Program-made: the position numbers and the translations under genes
Part shown: piece after piece, positions 37,197 to 45,740 of the stretch
Position numbering within the stretch: the stretch's first letter is position 1
Layout: every line of letters starts with the position of its first letter
The notes under the pieces: generated by a model
What the model was told of the DNA's origin: nothing
The model's input: only the letters and a program-made list of their open reading frames with translations
The model's database searches: none
Assembly (NCBI RefSeq): GCF_014854695.1
Contig: NZ_CP027557.1
Location: forward strand, 4,526,001-4,590,000
Source: Rhodococcus rhodochrous
GTDB taxonomy: Bacteria > Actinomycetota > Actinomycetes > Mycobacteriales > Mycobacteriaceae
Reading direction: 5' to 3'
DNA length: 64,000 bases

Positions 37197-38275
37197 AGGG
37201 CACCAACCGGGGTCGCTACGGAGAACTCCTCCCGAAGCGCATCGACGTCACGGCCGAATTCGACTAAAGCGCGGCACACCTCCGGCACATCGAGAAGCTT
37301 GGACGATAACTCTTCAGAAGTCATCCTTGTGACGTTATCCGAATCAAAATCCTGGGACTTCTGAATCGCGTTCATGCCCCTGTCCACGTACGTGTCGTAC
37401 TGCAGTTCCCGCGCATCTACCGGTAGTCGCAAGTACTTGCCGTGATCGAAGGCAATCGCGAGTTCCTCACGCGTGGCGAGCGTTTCGTGGAGTTTCTCTC
37501 CATGTCTGATACCGATATCCTGGATCACGGGCTCCACGCCGAAAACGCGACACAATGCGAGAGCAAGCTCCTCGATAGTGCACGCGGGTGCCTTCTGGAT
37601 GAAAATGTCGCCCTGCTCGGCATGCTCGAAGCAGTACTCGACGAGGTCCACGGATTCCTGGAGCGTCATCATGAAACGCGTCATCGACCGTTTGGTGATC
37701 GGAAGCGCCTCACCGGCAAAGATTTTCCTCACGAAGAGAGGTATAACCGACCCTCGCGAATACATTACGTTGCCGTAGCGCACGGACGAAACTATTGTTT
37801 CGGGGTTCGTGCAGGCGCGAGCATGTGCACGCGCCAACTTCTCCATGAGCGCCTTGGACATCCCCATCGCGTTCACTGGGTAGACGGCCTTATCGGTACT
37901 GAGGCAGACGAGGGACTTGACACCGTTCTCTTCCGCACAGTCGATGACGTTCCGACTGCCTTCCACATTGGTCCGCACCGCTTCCATAGGGAAGAATTCG
38001 CAACTGGGCACTTGCTTCAGCGCGGCAGCATGGAACACATAGTCGACACCACTGAGTGCCTGACGGACCGAGTCTCGGTTCCGAACATCACCGATGTAGT
38101 AACGAACACGACCATCTCCAACGGAATGGCGCATCTCGTCCTGCTTTGCTTCGTCACGGCTGAAGACACGTACTTCCGCAACATCGGTGCCCAATGCTCT
38201 GCGAATCACGGTCCGCCCGAATGACCCTGTCCCCCCTGTCACCAGGACTGTCTTTCCGTCATAAGCGCTCGGCAC
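37193..38275 (-). CDS. capE: UDP-GlcNAc 4,6-dehydratase/5-epimerase (CapE/FnlA)
   Basis: The first enzyme of UDP-L-FucNAc synthesis: a soluble inverting 4,6-dehydratase, 360 residues. It is an extended SDR with TVLVTGGTGSFGRTVIRRAL, VFHAAALKQVPSCEFFPMEA, STDKAVYPVNAMGMSKALME (Met replaces the usual catalytic Tyr, as in CapE and FlaA1), RYGNVMYSRGSVIPLF and the late GIRHGEKLHETL. I use the GTG at 38275, which gives the expected PSAYDGKTVLVTGG start; the open frame extends to 38335 but overlaps the upstream gene. It competes with the PglF-like enzyme for UDP-GlcNAc. Confidence 0.94.
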   Translation of the reverse strand: MPSAYDGKTVLVTGGTGSFGRTVIRRALGTDVAEVRVFSRDEAKQDEMRHSVGDGRVRYYIGDVRNRDSVRQALSGVDYVFHAAALKQVPSCEFFPMEAVRTNVEGSRNVIDCAEENGVKSLVCLSTDKAVYPVNAMGMSKALMEKLARAHARACTNPETIVSSVRYGNVMYSRGSVIPLFVRKIFAGEALPITKRSMTRFMMTLQESVDLVEYCFEHAEQGDIFIQKAPACTIEELALALCRVFGVEPVIQDIGIRHGEKLHETLATREELAIAFDHGKYLRLPVDARELQYDTYVDRGMNAIQKSQDFDSDNVTRMTSEELSSKLLDVPEVCRALVEFGRDVDALREEFSVATPVGAL

Positions 38276-38291
38276 GTTATATCCCTGCTTT

Positions 38292-40202
38292 CTACTGCTG
38301 CACAAGACGAAGCTGATCCTCCGTCGCGAGTTCATGATTCACATCGGGTCGCGCCGACTTTCCATCAGGATTCGCAGCGATCAGTAACCACTCCTGGGCT
38401 GTAGCGTGAGTGGCAATGCTCCTGATGTCGACGTCATCGAATTCGAGTGGAGGAACACGCACTTCGGACAACAACGGGTGGCGGTCCCCCTGAGTTGCAT
38501 TCTCGCGAGAATCGAAGAGCTCTTCGGCCAGCTTCTCCCCGTCACGAAGACCGGTATAGACGACCTCGATGTCCGGATTACCCGATTGTGCGATCAAGGT
38601 TCTAGCGACCTCGTCGATGCTCAATGGCTCGCCCATGTCGAGCACCATAGTCTCGCCAGATTCGGCCACAGCAGCCGCTTGCAGAACTAATTGGCATGCT
38701 TCTGGGATCGTCATGAAAAATCGGGTCACGTCAGGATGGGTGACGGTCACAGGTCCCCCAGCCTTGATCTGTTTCTCGAAAGCGGTGAGCACCGACCCGC
38801 GAGATCCCAGGACGTTGCCGAAGCGGACCGATACGTATCGACCGAATGATCGTCGAGCTGCTGCTGCCGTGAGTCTTTCTGTAACACGCTTCGACTCGCC
38901 CAGGACAGAAATAGGATTAGCCGCTTTATCGGTCGAAACGTTCACGAACGTACTAACACCTGATTTCAGCGCCGCCTCGATAACATTGTGCGTTCCAACG
39001 ACATTCGTCTTGAACGCTTCGAGAGGATACTTTTCGAGAAGTGGAAGATGCTTCAGGGCGGCGGCATGAATTACGATGTCAGGCCGACGCTTCAAGAAGA
39101 GCTTCTCAAGAGCTGACCTGTCTCGAATATCCATCAGCACTGTGTTGTCGCCGTCCAGCATTGACTTACCCTCGATTGACAACTGAACAGCGTGCAATGC
39201 GGATTCGTCGCGATCGAGCATGATCAGTTCCGAAGGCCGAAATGCGTTGAGTTGGCGGCAAAGCTCCGACCCGATCGATCCGCCGGCGCCAGTCACCAGA
39301 ACACGTTGGCCGTTCAACGATCCAGCAATCACTTTGAGATCGAGCTGTATCGGCTTTCGCCCCAGAAGATCATGAACGTTGATCTCGCGGAGCTCGTCTA
39401 CATGGACCCGGCCGTGCATCATCTTGTCCAGCGGGGGGAGAACAAGGACGTGCAGACCGATTTCCTCCGCACTGTCCCTAATCATCCGCAGTTCGTTGGG
39501 ATCGAGACTCGGCACAGCAATCAGAAGTGTCGCCGTGCCGAATCTGTCGGCTGCGGCGGCGATACCGTCACGCGTGCCTACTACTTTGACTCCGTTGATC
39601 CGCATACGTTGCTTGAGAGGATCGTCATCGAGCACCGCGACGACTCGGTAAGGACTGTCATGACTGCGGCGGATCTGGCGGATGAGACTGTGCCCGGCCT
39701 CCCCTGCCCCGAACACCAGCACGGGTTCCGCGCTTTCGCTTTGTCCAGCACCGAATAGACGCTTTAGCCGGGCCATGTACCGGAGCCAAAGGACCGCCAG
39801 GAACAGGAATGCGGCCGCGATTGGAAGAGCCGATCGAGGTAGCTCATCAGACGCGCCCCATAGGACGGTCATCACGAAGCCAGCACAGCCTCCACTAAGT
39901 ACTGCAATACCTATGGCGGCGATCTCGATTGGACTGTTTCTTATGTACCAACCGCGATACAGGCCGACTGTCCACCCCACTAGGATCTGCACTACGGCTA
40001 TAGCCAAGAGGGAGAAGAGAAATCGGCTACTGTCTACTGCAGTTGCCGTACGTGCAGCGTCGAAATCGAATCGGAGCCACAGACTGAGGACAAGCGCTGG
40101 TGCCCAAACCAGTGCATCAACGAGCAGCCATGGCGAGTAGGTCCAGCGAGGAACTGCAATTTTCTCCACACCGACTGGGGTTACGTATGGCGATTTTTTC
40201 AT
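38292..40202 (-). CDS. Membrane-bound nucleoside-diphosphate-sugar 4,6-dehydratase (PglF/WbpM/CapD-like)
   Basis: This 636-residue enzyme would make UDP-4-keto-6-deoxy-GlcNAc, the precursor for 4-amino sugars. The N-terminal part has four membrane helices (about 20-140) and a CoA-binding-like Rossmann domain (VLVFGAGEAGHSLIRQI). The C-terminal SDR has RVLVTGAGGSIGSELCRQL, VIHAAALKHLPLLEKYPLEA, STDKAANPISVLGESKRVTE and RFGNVLGSRGSVLTAF. At the position of the usual catalytic Tyr it has a non-Tyr residue, as in PglF and WbpM. ATG 40202 has GGAG at 8 bases; the longer TTG-started frame is not needed. It is the first gene of the operon and has a structured leader. Confidence 0.93.
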   Translation of the reverse strand: MKKSPYVTPVGVEKIAVPRWTYSPWLLVDALVWAPALVLSLWLRFDFDAARTATAVDSSRFLFSLLAIAVVQILVGWTVGLYRGWYIRNSPIEIAAIGIAVLSGGCAGFVMTVLWGASDELPRSALPIAAAFLFLAVLWLRYMARLKRLFGAGQSESAEPVLVFGAGEAGHSLIRQIRRSHDSPYRVVAVLDDDPLKQRMRINGVKVVGTRDGIAAAADRFGTATLLIAVPSLDPNELRMIRDSAEEIGLHVLVLPPLDKMMHGRVHVDELREINVHDLLGRKPIQLDLKVIAGSLNGQRVLVTGAGGSIGSELCRQLNAFRPSELIMLDRDESALHAVQLSIEGKSMLDGDNTVLMDIRDRSALEKLFLKRRPDIVIHAAALKHLPLLEKYPLEAFKTNVVGTHNVIEAALKSGVSTFVNVSTDKAANPISVLGESKRVTERLTAAAARRSFGRYVSVRFGNVLGSRGSVLTAFEKQIKAGGPVTVTHPDVTRFFMTIPEACQLVLQAAAVAESGETMVLDMGEPLSIDEVARTLIAQSGNPDIEVVYTGLRDGEKLAEELFDSRENATQGDRHPLLSEVRVPPLEFDDVDIRSIATHATAQEWLLIAANPDGKSARPDVNHELATEDQLRLVQQ

Positions 40203-40219
40203 ATTACGATCTCCGATAA

Positions 40220-40279
40220 GTACAAGGTCTAATTGCAAGAATCAAAATTCTTGCTTTCACGGTGTCGATGACCTTGTAC
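40220..40279 (-). promoter_or_regulatory. Structured leader RNA before the PglF-like gene
   Basis: In the transcript a perfect 10-bp stem (GUACAAGGUC with GACCUUGUAC, 40279-40270 and 40229-40220) encloses a second perfect hairpin (GCAAGAAU-UUUG-AUUCUUGC, 40254-40235). The outer stem ends 7 bases before the GGAG ribosome site of the dehydratase gene. Such a closed two-stem leader suggests control of translation or attenuation. It matches no riboswitch class I recognise. Confidence 0.6.
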
Positions 40280-40409
40280 ATCCAAAGTCGCAGCACTTCA
40301 AATCGTCAGGTTGCCGTAAACCGACACCTTGAGTGCAGCAGCGGTGCCGTCCTACACAGAGGTGAGCATGAGCGACTAACCGCCGGCCACGCGCCACGAA
40401 AAAAGACAT
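40257..40409 (-). CDS. Possible 50-codon leader ORF before the polysaccharide operon
   Basis: An ATG at 40409 stands nine bases after GGGGAGGGG of the conserved leader motif and opens a 50-codon frame, rich in Cys and Arg, that ends with TGA at 40259-40257. The frame runs through the 5' strand of the outer leader stem and stops inside the enclosed loop. A ribosome translating it would therefore open that stem. No similarity to a known protein is recognised; coding is uncertain. Confidence 0.35.
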   Translation of the reverse strand: MSFFVARGRRLVAHAHLCVGRHRCCTQGVGLRQPDDLKCCDFGCTRSSTP

Positions 40410-40414
40410 AGTCC

Positions 40415-40430
40415 GTCCCCTCCCCGAGAC
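40415..40430 (-). promoter_or_regulatory. GTCTCGGGGAGGGGAC leader motif (copy 1)
   Basis: A 16-base motif with GTCTC/GAC arms around GGGGAG. Near-identical copies lie at 49180-49195 and 58526-58541, each upstream of a sugar-phosphate transferase gene, and each followed within a few bases by an ACTATG or ACTTATG start. It probably acts as a strong, partly sequestered ribosome site or a protein operator. Confidence 0.55.
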
Positions 40431-41527
40431 GTGCGAGGGCGATCTACCCTCTTCCCCTCAACCCTTCGGTCGCGCTGCGGTTTCGTTACACCGAACATTC
40501 CTCCCAGACGTTCTGGTGCATCCGCAGTCGGATGAGGGCGTCGAGACCCTTCCATAATCAGACATAAGCGCCCCGTGCGCATCTCGGACGCAACACTAGT
40601 AGCGACATGCTTTCTACCAGCGCAGCGACGTACTTAACCGGAGGACGCGACGGCGCTAGATAACCCCAGGTCACAACCTTATAACGCACCTCATAGACTT
40701 CTACCGGCCGGTAACATCAGCAGTGACAAATCCTTACATGTGACGTAAATCACTCCCGCTACCTTCTCGCGTCAACCACTGAGGACAAGTGTCCATTCAC
40801 TTGGCCATGGACGTGTCATCGTTCATTCTCATGTGGCATCGATAGCTGAAGAGGGCGCGAGTCCGGCCCAATTGGACCAATCGCCCCGATTCGGACTCCT
40901 GGCGACGTGGCGAGCGGTAGATGCTTGAACGATTGCGATGACACGCGGTAACGGGTCGGTGAACAGCGAAGGTCTCCCGTCGTGAAGTGCAGCTGCTACG
41001 ACACACCTTCACAACCGGGAGACCTCTCCGAAGGGCGTGGACGAAGCCGAGCCGGTTCGCATTCGCACCCCGGTTGTTGATCCGGGACCACTGACCGGTT
41101 GACGGTGACCTTGCTGACCGCAGATCCCCGTTCCACATATCGTCGTGACGCCCGTCCGCAATAGTCGACGGATCAGTGCCAACCCTCCGCTGTGAGCACC
41201 CTCTGGTCTGTCCGAGCGGCCTGGCTTTCAAGCGTTGTTATTGCCTCGCTTTCGAACGTCGCCGGTGCAGCCCTCGGCATGGATTTCTACGTCCGAACCC
41301 TGCAAGTAGAAGCTGCTAGGCCAGCAGTAGAAGGACGCCATGATGCGCAGTACCGTGGTCTGCATTCAAACTACGGCGGTGTCACGTCGTTAAGCCTAAT
41401 CTCCCCATACAGTAGGCTTTTAGATCGCGTGCAGCGCATGGAACTCTGCATCATCGACTCTTGCATCGGAGGATCCGAGGTACCGTACGGGGTATTCTCG
41501 CGCTGAGTCATTGTACGAGACGGGCGC
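40431..41527. other. 1.1-kb gap upstream of the polysaccharide operon
   Basis: No convincing gene. Frames of 104 and 144 codons (41192-41506 plus, 40797-41231 minus) lack ribosome sites and protein-like composition. An imperfect 18-bp inverted repeat, AGGTCTCCCG.TCGTGAAG at 40970-40987 against CTTCACAACCGGGAGACCT at 41008-41026, forms a strong hairpin. The operon promoter must lie in the left part, beyond the leader motif at 40430. Confidence 0.5.
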
Positions 41528-42160
41528 TCACAGATTTGGTAGAAGTCTCGTGGCGGCGGATCTCACCTGCTCGCTGAACGACTGGGCAGAATCGAGGACG
41601 GTTTTGGTGAATCCGCCCATCTCTCTCAAATAAGCGTACGGCCACCGAGATTCCGGTATTGATCGAGGAACAGCTACGACAGTAACCTCACCATCGAAAC
41701 GCTTCGCCATCTCGTATCGAACCCGGCTGACGTGCGGCCTATATGTAACCACCATGATTGTTTTCCAGCCTTCAGATTTCGCAGTGGTCGCGATTGCAGT
41801 CGCTTCGCCTCGAGTCGTCGAGGGAGCCGGATCAAAGCATAGGATTCTCACGTCCTGCGCGGCTCCGCAGAAATCGTTCATCAATGAGTCATCAGGACCG
41901 TACGGATTCGATAATAAGACCACATCAGCGAGACCGGCTTTCGCCAAGTTAAGCGCATACTGTTCGCGACCATCGTGCGCCCCTGCGACGACTGCGATTG
42001 CATCCGCCTCGTGGGGGGAATCCATACGAGGCCAAACAATGAATTTCAATGAGCCGACGAACAAAACCAATCCGGCGATAAACATGACTAATATAGTCCC
42101 GGCGATGCAGCGTCGGATAGTTGTCAACGTCGTGGTGAAAAAAACGAAGCGTCGCAACAT
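41528..42160 (-). CDS. YdcF/ElyC-family (DUF218) membrane-anchored protein
   Basis: A 210-residue protein with one N-terminal membrane helix (IAGTILVMFIAGLVLFVGSL) and a DUF218 domain: DAIAVVAGAHDGREQYALNLAKAG, the conserved PST.TRGEA segment (PAPSTTRGEATAIATTA) and VVTYRPHVSRVRYEMAKRF. Relatives (SanA, ElyC, YdcF) act in envelope biogenesis, perhaps at the level of the undecaprenyl carrier, but the reaction is not settled. Start: ATG 42160 behind GGGTAG. It is separated from the polysaccharide operon by 1.1 kb and has its own promoter region. Confidence 0.85.
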   Translation of the reverse strand: MLRRFVFFTTTLTTIRRCIAGTILVMFIAGLVLFVGSLKFIVWPRMDSPHEADAIAVVAGAHDGREQYALNLAKAGLADVVLLSNPYGPDDSLMNDFCGAAQDVRILCFDPAPSTTRGEATAIATTAKSEGWKTIMVVTYRPHVSRVRYEMAKRFDGEVTVVAVPRSIPESRWPYAYLREMGGFTKTVLDSAQSFSEQVRSAATRLLPNL

Positions 42161-42459
42161 CGATCTACCCAGTTTGATTCACAAATTACCGCGCACTTGA
42201 AGCGCGGTGCCTGCGGGCGGCACGTAGACACCCATCCCCTATGCAGGCATCGAGCTTTCCGCGCAGGATCAAAATCATCACGCGCTCTGCCCTCGCCGTC
42301 CCATCCCTTTACATATAACCGTCACCCCTCCAACGCTAGCTCATGTCCCGAATCTATCGGCATGGTGTGCCGATCAGCTACGACGGGAGTACGGCTCTGG
42401 ACAAGCTCAAACAAGCTGCCCGGAGCGATGTTCGCTGGCCGCTGGGGCGAGACGCCGTG
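42161..42459. other. Gap between YdcF-like gene and small membrane protein gene
   Basis: About 300 bases with no supported gene. It should contain the promoter of the YdcF-like gene near its left edge and the 3' flank of the small membrane protein gene at its right edge. I see no strong hairpin. Confidence 0.4.
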
Positions 42460-42801
42460 CTACTTCTGCGACCCCCCAAGGCTATTTTCCGGGGAGTAGA
42501 CCGATTGGTATGTAGGACCCGGATCGCGCGCTTGATTGACTACCAATCCGCCCGCGAAGATCGCCAAAGCACTGATCAGGCCCACGATGGCGGCAATCAA
42601 CCAGAGATCGGGCCCCCTGCGTTCCGTGAAGACGAGCCGCCTTGAAGATGAATGACCGTTTGACGAATGCAGTTGGTTGTTGCTGTCGCCGCTGCGGTCC
42701 CGGGCAGGCGACACGTTGGTTTGATGACGCCCGGTTGCGTCGTCGATGCGCTGGAACTGGATTGTATCGGCCGTCTGGTCGACTGGCAGACGCTCGCTCA
42801 T
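42460..42801 (-). CDS. Small single-pass membrane protein
   Basis: A hypothetical 113-residue protein. The first 65 residues are polar and low in hydrophobic content; a single helix follows (LWLIAAIVGLISALAIFAGG) with a short C-terminal tail rich in Ser and Gln. Start: ATG 42801 with GGGG at 5 bases; an in-frame GTG at 42831 would add ten residues. I recognise no family. Confidence 0.55.
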   Translation of the reverse strand: MSERLPVDQTADTIQFQRIDDATGRHQTNVSPARDRSGDSNNQLHSSNGHSSSRRLVFTERRGPDLWLIAAIVGLISALAIFAGGLVVNQARDPGPTYQSVYSPENSLGGSQK

Positions 42802-43098
42802 GGGAACCCCTAGTCGAATGTGCACTGACACTGCATCTTCGCAAAGTCCGATTATTCCGTTACATCACTTTTCTAGTTTCACCCAGGGAATCACCCTGTG
42901 ATCGTTACCCCGGAACCCCGTTCACCGGACACCGGACACCGGAGGTAGGGCATCCAAGATTCCAACTGTTGACGCATTCCTGCACCAGTGCCAGGATGAT
43001 TAATCGAAATCGAACGGTTGTGCGAACAACTCACAACAGATGGCCCGCCGCGACGGGCATCGCGACGGGCCGGATGTCCGACTATGGAGGAGTCGAAC

Positions 43099-43134
43099 AT
43101 GCGTCATCATACCTATGCGCAGGTGTTGTCGTGA
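43099..43134 (+). CDS. Coupled 11-codon upstream ORF
   Basis: An ATG at 43099 has an ideal GGAGG ribosome site (43086-43090) and encodes MRHHTYAQVLS, ending in a TGA that overlaps the GTG start of the next gene (GTGA). The larger gene has no good ribosome site of its own, so its translation probably depends on this short ORF. Confidence 0.45.
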   Translation: MRHHTYAQVLS

Positions 43135-44003
43135 GCATCGAAGCGATCACCTGGGCACTCGAACAGGCAGACATTCCGTCACCCATCCCGCCCGGCATGC
43201 CGTCGGCGCCGGCTCTGACAGTGGTCTTGCTCGGCCTCGCCAATCATGCGTCCCGTCACGGCGCGGAGACATATCCATCCGTAAGAAAGCTCGCCGGCTA
43301 CGCGCGCATCAGCGAGCGTCAGGTGCAGCGTTGTCTGAAGGCACTCGTTTCCCTCGGGCTCATCTCGCATGGCGACCAGGAGCGAGTTGCGGCCAAGATT
43401 CCTCGCGAAGATCGCCGTCCCGTCCTCTACAACCTGTCGATGAAGCGGGGCGACATTCCGCCGCCCCGCAGCTCCGAACGAGGTGACAAGACGACACTCA
43501 CCGGGGTGACAGGAACGACCGAGCGGGGTGACGCCCCGGTCACCCGAACCGTCCTTGAACCAAAAGAAGAACCTGCTGCTCTCCGCGACGCGACGAATCG
43601 CATCCGCGAAGCGGCACGCGAACGGCAGCAGTTATCTCCCATCGACCGATTGCCCACGGCGTGCCGCCGGGCCGGCCTCACCGCACGGTTCGACACCTTG
43701 ACTCCCCCGAAATGCGCAATCGCCGAGCAATCGATAGCCCTTCACGGCGTAGAAGCGCTCGTCCGTGCCGCGCTCGATCGTCATCGGCCATGGGATCCAG
43801 CTCGTTCCGCGGCGGCGTGGATCCCCCTTTGGCAAGCACCGCAACCGCCGCGCCCCGAACTCCCACCGCGGTGTGGCCAATGTGATGAGTACGGCTGGCT
43901 ACCTGACGATGAGTTCGGGCGTGCAGTGCGCTGTCCATGTCGTCGCGCGACATTGCATACGCGCCACACTCGTAGGCAGGAGGCGATGCCGTCGGCGGCA
44001 TGA
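43131..44003 (+). CDS. Winged-helix (HTH_36-type) protein with C-terminal Cys cluster
   Basis: A 290-residue protein. The N-terminal winged helix (about 20-110: SVRKLAGYARISERQVQRCLKALVSLGLISH) resembles those of plasmid or phage replication initiators and of accessory regulators common in Rhodococcus. A low-complexity linker rich in Arg, Glu and Thr follows. The C-terminal region is polar and ends with a four-Cys cluster (CGQCDEYGW...RCPC) that may bind zinc. Start: GTG 43131, overlapping the 11-codon ORF. No integrase or plasmid genes lie nearby, so it may be a relic of a mobile element or a stand-alone regulator. Confidence 0.75.
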   Translation: MSIEAITWALEQADIPSPIPPGMPSAPALTVVLLGLANHASRHGAETYPSVRKLAGYARISERQVQRCLKALVSLGLISHGDQERVAAKIPREDRRPVLYNLSMKRGDIPPPRSSERGDKTTLTGVTGTTERGDAPVTRTVLEPKEEPAALRDATNRIREAARERQQLSPIDRLPTACRRAGLTARFDTLTPPKCAIAEQSIALHGVEALVRAALDRHRPWDPARSAAAWIPLWQAPQPPRPELPPRCGQCDEYGWLPDDEFGRAVRCPCRRATLHTRHTRRQEAMPSAA

Positions 44004-44098
44004 CAGGATCAGTCCCTGCGTAGTTCGATCGACGGATTCCTCACCGGTCTTCGGCTCCTTATGCTTGCCCGCATCGGGTACACAACAAGGGGATCCGG

Positions 44099-44576
44099 AT
44101 GACGAACAAGGTGAAAGCGGCAATGACGGCCGGCGTTCGAGGCGAGCTGCTCAGTTCTCACCCGCTGGTGCAGGTGGCGCGAAAGAACGACGCTCCCATC
44201 GTCATCGGCATCTACGTTGGCAGCAGTTGTTTCGCTCGTTCTTAGCGTGTTCCTCATGAATCCGACGGTGACGCTGACCGTGGACCTCCTGATGTTCACG
44301 GCCTGGGGCGCCTTCGGATACCTGTTCGTCGCGATCGACACACGGTTGTCCCACAACATGGCCACATGGGGCATCGCCTTGGTCGCCGCGATCGTCGCCG
44401 TGTCCAAGGTGTTCGGCAACTTGAGTGGTGCTTTCATGTGGAACACGGTGAACGCGGTCTTCGCGGAGACCGACCTCGAGTTGCCGGGTGCAGGCAGATA
44501 TGTGTTCCGACTCATCGTGTTCGGAGCACTCGCGGCGGCTGCATCTACCTGGTGGTCGTCATGGCACGCGCGATGA
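44099..44576 (+). pseudogene. Four-helix membrane protein gene with a frameshift
   Basis: The ATG at 44099 (AAGGGG at 6 bases) opens a 48-codon frame whose hydrophobic end (APIVIGIY) is cut by a stop at 44243-44245. The overlapping frame from 44217 to 44576 continues the same helix (AAVVSLVLSVFLM) and adds three more (DLLMFTAWGAFGYLFVAI, TWGIALVAAIVAV, YVFRLIVFGALAAAAS). A one-base change near 44215 would join them into one protein of about 158 residues. A true mutation, a sequencing error or two overlapping genes are all possible. Family not recognised. Confidence 0.6.
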
Positions 44577-44666
44577 AGATGATGTCACCGACGCCTGCCC
44601 CCTTTCCCGCCGCCCGGTACCATGAGCCCATAGTTCACAGGCGCGACGGCTGCAGTCGCAAAGGAC

Positions 44667-45473
44667 GTGAGGCAACTGGTACCCGAGGGAGTTGAGCGTC
44701 GTCCGCTCGCAGTGTGCGTAGTCGGGGCTGGCACGATTGGACAGACGGTGATCGACGCTCTGCACGCCGGCTCGGTGCCGGACGTAAGCCTCACGGCCGT
44801 GTTGAACTCACGAAGCAGCCCGGAGGAAGCCGCTGCTGCGTTCGACGCTGCCGACATCGTGGTCGAAGCTGCCACGGTCGACGCCGCTCGGACCCTGGTA
44901 CCCGAGGTGGTGAAACGCGGTAAGGACGCCATCGTCTGTTCGTGCGGCGTCTTGGCCGAGCGCGGCTTCGATGTGGAATCGTTCGGCTCCGGACCAGGAC
45001 GTGTATTGCTCCCGACGGGCGCGATCGGCGGCTTCGATGTTCTGGCCGCAGCGACACGTGCAGGAACCCGCGGTGCACGCCTGACCCACACCACGATCAA
45101 ACGACCCGGTGCGCTCGGCATCGAAGAACGTTTGGAGGCAGAACGCACCGTTTTCAGAGGATCTGCCCGAAAGGCTGCGCTGACCTTTCCGCGAACCTCG
45201 AACTCGTCGGTGGCTCTCGCCCTCGCGACGCTCGGGCTCGATCGGGTCGAGGTGGTGGTCATTGCCGACCCCGCCGCTGCGAGCACGCGGCACGTCGTCG
45301 AGTGGGAGTCACCGCTCGGCCGGTACGAGTTGACTTTCGAGAACGCGATCGACCCGGCGTCGAGTGGACGCACGTCTGCGATCACTGCTTGGTCGGTGAT
45401 CGAGGTTCTCGCTGCGCTACCGCTCGGGATCGGTCCGGGCGCGGTCGTGCTCGGGCCTTCCCGTAGGTCGTAG
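44667..45473 (+). CDS. Aspartate dehydrogenase-like protein (NadX/DUF108 family)
   Basis: A 268-residue NAD(P)-dependent oxidoreductase. N-terminal Rossmann motif AVCVVGAGTIGQTVIDALHAG, then IVVEAATVDAARTLVPEVVKRGKD, LLPTGAIGGFDVLAAATRAG (the ligand-binding loop) and the C-terminal PRTSNSSVALALATLGLDRVEV, which is characteristic of L-aspartate dehydrogenases. These make iminoaspartate for NAD synthesis or act in amino-acid catabolism. Start taken at GTG 44667; its AAAGGA is very close, so a later start is possible. It stands alone with no nad genes beside it. Confidence 0.85.
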   Translation: MRQLVPEGVERRPLAVCVVGAGTIGQTVIDALHAGSVPDVSLTAVLNSRSSPEEAAAAFDAADIVVEAATVDAARTLVPEVVKRGKDAIVCSCGVLAERGFDVESFGSGPGRVLLPTGAIGGFDVLAAATRAGTRGARLTHTTIKRPGALGIEERLEAERTVFRGSARKAALTFPRTSNSSVALALATLGLDRVEVVVIADPAAASTRHVVEWESPLGRYELTFENAIDPASSGRTSAITAWSVIEVLAALPLGIGPGAVVLGPSRRS

Positions 45474-45740
45474 CCGACCCAAGAGGATCCGAACACCCAA
45501 CGAGGGCGATTGTCGCTTTCGCGTGTTTGGAGCAGAATTTCGGGACGAAAGTCCCCAACGCCTGGGCGGAATCGTAACCACTTCTGTCACATTCGTGTTT
45601 CCTGATAGTTGCCCGGGTAGCGGAGGGTGAACAGGTCCTGTACACAGTGTGAAACAACACATTTCGCAGGTGAAGGTGTAACTCCCTACCGGGAGTGGCA
45701 ATTCGGTTTCACCTGACCTACTCGCACCCTGGAGCAGCCT

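Noticed and set aside
40797-41506. Two frames (144 codons minus, 104 codons plus) in the gap before the glycan operon
   Set aside because: No ribosome site, no recognisable domain, and composition unlike neighbouring proteins.
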